From Cymbidium sinense (taxonomy: Eukaryota; Streptophyta; Magnoliopsida; Asparagales; Orchidaceae), in assembly GCA_021442155.1 (NCBI GenBank), contig CM038220.1:79508897-79572896 (forward strand): DNA of 64,000 bases. Reading direction: 5' to 3'. The position numbers and the translations under genes were made by a program. The notes under the pieces were generated by a model. The model saw only the letters and a list, made by a program, of their open reading frames with translations, did not search any database and was not told where the DNA came from. Shown piece after piece: positions 62,544 through 64,000 of this stretch (position 1 is its first letter; each line of letters starts with the position of its first letter).

Positions 62544-63578
62544 AATCAAGAAAGTCCTTCTCATTCGAATATAGGATGAGCACAAGGCTTCTGGACCCAT
62601 TATTTCTGTTAAAAAATAAGAAAAATTATCATGAAATGCTTAGTCAATACACAGCTGTTATGTATTGACTATAAAGTATTATATAATTATTATCAGTATT
62701 GTGTATTGATTGTGAGGTGCTATACATTGATATTATATAGACACTCTGTATTATCAAGTAGTTAATATTACATCAATATATAATGCTTCGCTGCTAATAC
62801 ATATTACTTTATAACTAATACACAATAATTATGTATTAATTTAACATCGTATAATCTCTCAGAAAAGAAACCAAGTTTAAATCTTCTAAAATTGATAGTT
62901 TAACTTTACCATGTTGTTCATCCAATCCTAATAGTTTGATGTAATTTCAATGATGAAGATATATCCCATCAAAATTTGAGAGTAGCCAATATAATTTGTT
63001 TAAATCTAATCTAATTGCCAAAAATACATCCAACATCTTAGATTGGGTTAACTTAATTTCTTCCTTTCGACATTGTCAAAATGAATTCCATAAGGTGCCG
63101 TTTGAGATTATTTTTATTTATTTTTATTTTATTTTTTTAATTTTGTTAATATTTTGATTTGAAATAAAATATATTTAATAGTAATAGTTATTTTTAAAAA
63201 TATTCAAAACACTCAAAATTTATTTTAATTATTTTTAAAAATAATGTGATTTTTTAAACAATAATAAATAAAATAATTAATAAATACACTAAATAAATAT
63301 ATTTTTTAAAATAGAAAATTAGAAAACACAAAATATAATTGATCCCAAACAATCTCTTAATACTTTTCAATGCTCATTAATTACTTTATGGCAATTACGG
63401 AAAATTTATTTCTCTTGATTAAACGTAAGTTAAAGGCAATACCATGTGTTGATTGCTGTTTCTTACACGTTTAACACCTTGTTGTCGTTCTCCTTATTTA
63501 ATGGTGCGCAATAACGATCGTTTTATTTAATAATTGAGCGTGAAAATAGTCAAATGTTTACCACACTTGCGTGTATTT
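62544..63578 (+). repeat. ~1.03-kb direct repeat, right copy, abutting LINE 5' end
   Basis: It matches 58420-59436. After its end the unique sequence agtttatatcaac follows, so the ancestral site can be read as ...gtgtattt/agttt, a T-rich/A nick site suitable for an L1-type endonuclease. Its diverged core holds a perfect 10-bp inverted repeat, agtcaataca...tgtattgact, at about 62642-62670. Confidence 0.9.
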
Positions 63579-64000
63579 AGTTTATATCAACTTTTGAGTA
63601 TGTATATATAAATATTTTAAAATATACATTAATCACTCCATTTGAGCATTCCTAAAAATATGTAAATATAATAAGAGTGAATAAATAAGGATTAAATTTT
63701 TATATTAAGTTTAATTAAAACTTTAATTAACTAAATAAGCATGAAAAATAAGAAATTTAAAATAGATCAACTTATGATAAGATTCAGCTAGGTCGTAAAT
63801 GATAAGACTAAATTTTTTAAAAAAATTTAGCGATTTTAATATTTTGCTATCTACTTATTATCGAAAGAGTTTGTATTGGAACATAAGAATTGCGACTTTC
63901 ATGTTGACAAAAAATCATTCCATGAAACACGCATAAACACTCGTAAAAACTATGCATCAAAATTTGGCACAAAATTTTTTCTCGACTCATCGTCTAATTG
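63579..64000. other. AT-rich sequence to the window end
   Basis: No gene or element was recognised in the last 420 bp. Confidence 0.35.

Noticed and set aside
58420..63578. The 1-kb repeats as LTRs of an LTR retrotransposon
   Set aside because: The interior is an L1-type LINE on the minus strand with its own T-run at the left junction. The repeats lack TG...CA ends, and no primer-binding site or polypurine tract is seen.

Overview
The window is nuclear DNA from a flowering plant. It is AT-rich, intron-bearing and dominated by decayed retrotransposons and tandem or dispersed repeats. Plant origin is supported by a plant-specific two-TM protein family, a DHS gene closest to plant homologues, and plant-style L1, RTE, Ty3/gypsy and hAT elements. 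I cannot name the species from sequence alone.

Only two cellular genes are convincing, both on the minus strand. The first (20834-28319, seven exons) encodes deoxyhypusine synthase, which starts hypusine formation on eIF5A. All splice junctions and exons 2-7 read through, but exon 1 carries a frame-breaking lesion, so this copy is either disabled or mis-assembled there. The second (39463-42452, three exons, 942 aa) is a membrane-anchored acidic protein of unknown function, of the Arabidopsis At5g17910 type. The two genes were probably about 2 kb apart before a 5.4-kb L1-type LINE (16-bp TSD) landed between them. That LINE was later split by a 3.7-kb hAT transposon (8-bp TSD).

Layout. 1-20.8 kb: gene-poor repeats, including a strand-skewed AT-rich tract, a dispersed repeat present twice in inverted orientation (3.8-5.0 kb and 17.4-18.3 kb), a CpG-rich tandem repeat also present in both orientations (10.2-11.0 kb and 14.4-15.1 kb), long (AT)n tracts, and a small relic of an OSB-type (organellar ssDNA-binding) protein. 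20.8-28.3 kb: DHS. 29.3-38.5 kb: the nested LINE/hAT. 39.5-42.5 kb: the two-TM gene. 44-51.4 kb: three 5'-truncated RTE-clade LINEs with (TTG)n tails and perfect 12-17 bp TSDs, one of them inside a dead Ty3/gypsy polyprotein. 51.9-57.6 kb: candidate non-autonomous DNA transposons and microsatellites. 58.4-63.6 kb: a second, 5'-truncated L1-type LINE flanked by about 1.02-1.03 kb direct repeats placed exactly where target-site duplications belong.

I found no new multi-gene system. The most notable observations are the kilobase-scale duplication around the second LINE and the lesion in a normally essential DHS gene.
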